A stretch of 64,000 nt of DNA, taken from positions 75,257,009 through 75,321,008 of the forward strand of contig RSEF01000001.1 in NCBI GenBank assembly GCA_003993805.1. Reading direction: 5' to 3'. Positions within the stretch are counted from its first letter, which is position 1; the number at the start of each line of letters is the position of its first letter. Origin of the DNA: Himantopus leucocephalus (taxonomy: Eukaryota > Chordata > Aves > Charadriiformes > Recurvirostridae). Shown in pieces: positions 62,566-64,000 of this stretch. The notes below the pieces were generated by a model, which saw only the letters and a program-made list of their open reading frames with translations, was not told the DNA's origin and did not search any database. Position numbers and translations under genes: made by a program.

Positions 62566-64000
62566 TGGCCTTCAGCTGGAATGGTTCAACTGCTGGAAAA
62601 TTGCAGTTCTGTTTGTTGCAGTGAGCAGGTGAAACTTGGTTATCCTCATCCCACAAGAGACTCTTAAACTCTGAGGACCTGTATTTTTTCTGTCCCTGTT
62701 ATTACTTATTCATACAAAATAGGCCAATTCAACAGGAGACGCTGGAAAGGAACAGCTGTGGCTGAGTCCTCACTGAGCTTAGACTATTAAATCCTTTATT
62801 GTCCTGGCTGTGGGTACGGGTTTTAGTTCTCGCTTTCTACATATCAGAGGCATTCTCTACCCGGTACCTAGGTGGATCTTACAGTACAGTACTCTGATTC
62901 TTTTTAAATGAAAACCAACTGAAGTATTTCACATTTTTAAGGCAAACAATTTTCCAAATCTTAAAAATCATATGTGGCAGGAAAGACATAAAATTTCTAT
63001 CATTCTTTACAGATGAAGTATTGCTTGAAGAAAGAATGTTTCACTCAAGTCAGAAGCTGCTCTGCGTATAGTCTGTTGGGACCATTACTGGCCTATGGGT
63101 TACAGTTTGCAAGTCACTGGCTTCAGTACTGTCATTGTAGACTTCTTATTGGTGCTATAACTGGAGAATTAACAAGAACTGAGAGCAGAACTAGCCAGAA
63201 AAGAGTTACATACCTGGAATAATAGAAAAGAAAGCATGTAATACTGCTTCAAGTGCTGTTAAAATAACACATTTTTCAGAAACCATATAGCTACTTAAAA
63301 TGAGGTATTTGCCACACAAAATAAACCTCCAATATAATGAAATCAGGAGAGTATTTTCATCTGTTGCGGTTCATATCTTTTGCACTTGACGTATATACAA
63401 CAGAAACTTAGGAATGAGGTTGTAGACTGTTTTGCAAGGAAGGGCATGAAATATTACAACTTTCTTGTGTGGCCTCATTCAAGACTGAGGTACAATATAA
63501 TCAATCAAAAGGGACAGTGCTGCGTGTTCAATCTGTTGAAATAGGAATCAGCTATTTGAAAGAGTGAGCATTGTATTTATTTTTAACACATTGCAGAAAG
63601 TTTTGCTAGAACAACATTTACTAACAACATTCTGGATTTGTATTTATTAATTTTATACTGAATTATTAATTGAAGTGTTTAAAGGTAGCAATTAATAGAA
63701 ACAAAATGCTTAATCTCATTTAAGATGGAAAAATCCCATCAAAGAATTTGCAGCAGCATTTCAGTAATTTTAAAAGCTTCCCCCCACCCCTCCTTACAAA
63801 CTGCCTTAATAACTAGAATGAAATATCTTTCAGGCAAGTTTGTCCTGATTTTTCCAACACTTCCTTAGTTATCTTTGTTATATAAAGAAGGTGAAATTCA
63901 CATCCTCTTAGAATTACCAATGCAGGGCCACACCTTGTGTTTTCCAAGTGTTGAAAAAAAGCAAATGGAAGATTATGGGTATAGGAGGGAAGGAGGATGA

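Overview
The window is vertebrate genomic DNA, almost certainly from a bird. Several CR1 LINE fragments, one ending in the ATTCTATG-type 3' tail, and LTR elements with TGTCGTGG termini and 5-bp target duplications are typical of avian genomes. The sequence has the texture of a draft short-read assembly: three 100-N gaps and about fifteen single Ns, many of which separate two near-identical copies of the flanking sequence.

The only protein-coding gene I can support is CACNA1C, on the + strand, encoding the pore-forming alpha-1C subunit of the L-type calcium channel CaV1.2. Three coding exons join in frame. Exon 1b (4342-4390) gives the short N-terminus, exon 2 (19719-20040) gives the cytosolic N-terminal region with the calmodulin-binding NSCaTE motif, and exon 3 (23917-24022) gives helix S1 of domain I and the start of the S1-S2 loop. 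Together they encode residues 1-159. Exon 4 is not present, so 24023-64000 is the first 40 kb of intron 3. Its mammalian counterpart is also very large and carries well-known psychiatric-risk variants.

Layout: 1-3400 is upstream flank (or intron, if a more distal first exon exists outside the window) with one CR1 fragment. 3420-5600 is a broken CpG island with the exon 1b promoter, a perfect CRE palindrome, G-quadruplex-like runs and a 5' leader holding three short upstream ORFs. 4391-19718 is intron 1, with CR1 remnants, a gap-broken LTR-like end and a nested inverted-repeat element near 5.9 kb. 20041-23916 is a minor-class (U12) intron with ATATCCTTTT at its 5' end, a TTCCTTAACT branch site and an AG 3' end. 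The rest is intron 3 with scattered CR1, MIR-like SINEs, an ERV solo LTR at 58.2 kb, a second gap-broken LTR-like element at 61.5 kb, and assembly duplications.

I found no RNA gene, CRISPR array, operon or novel multi-gene system. The points most worth checking are the U12 intron, the leader uORFs with possible 3' splice sites beside them, the CRE in an L-type channel promoter, the nested palindrome with RFX/GATA-like sites, and the probable allelic duplications created by the assembly.
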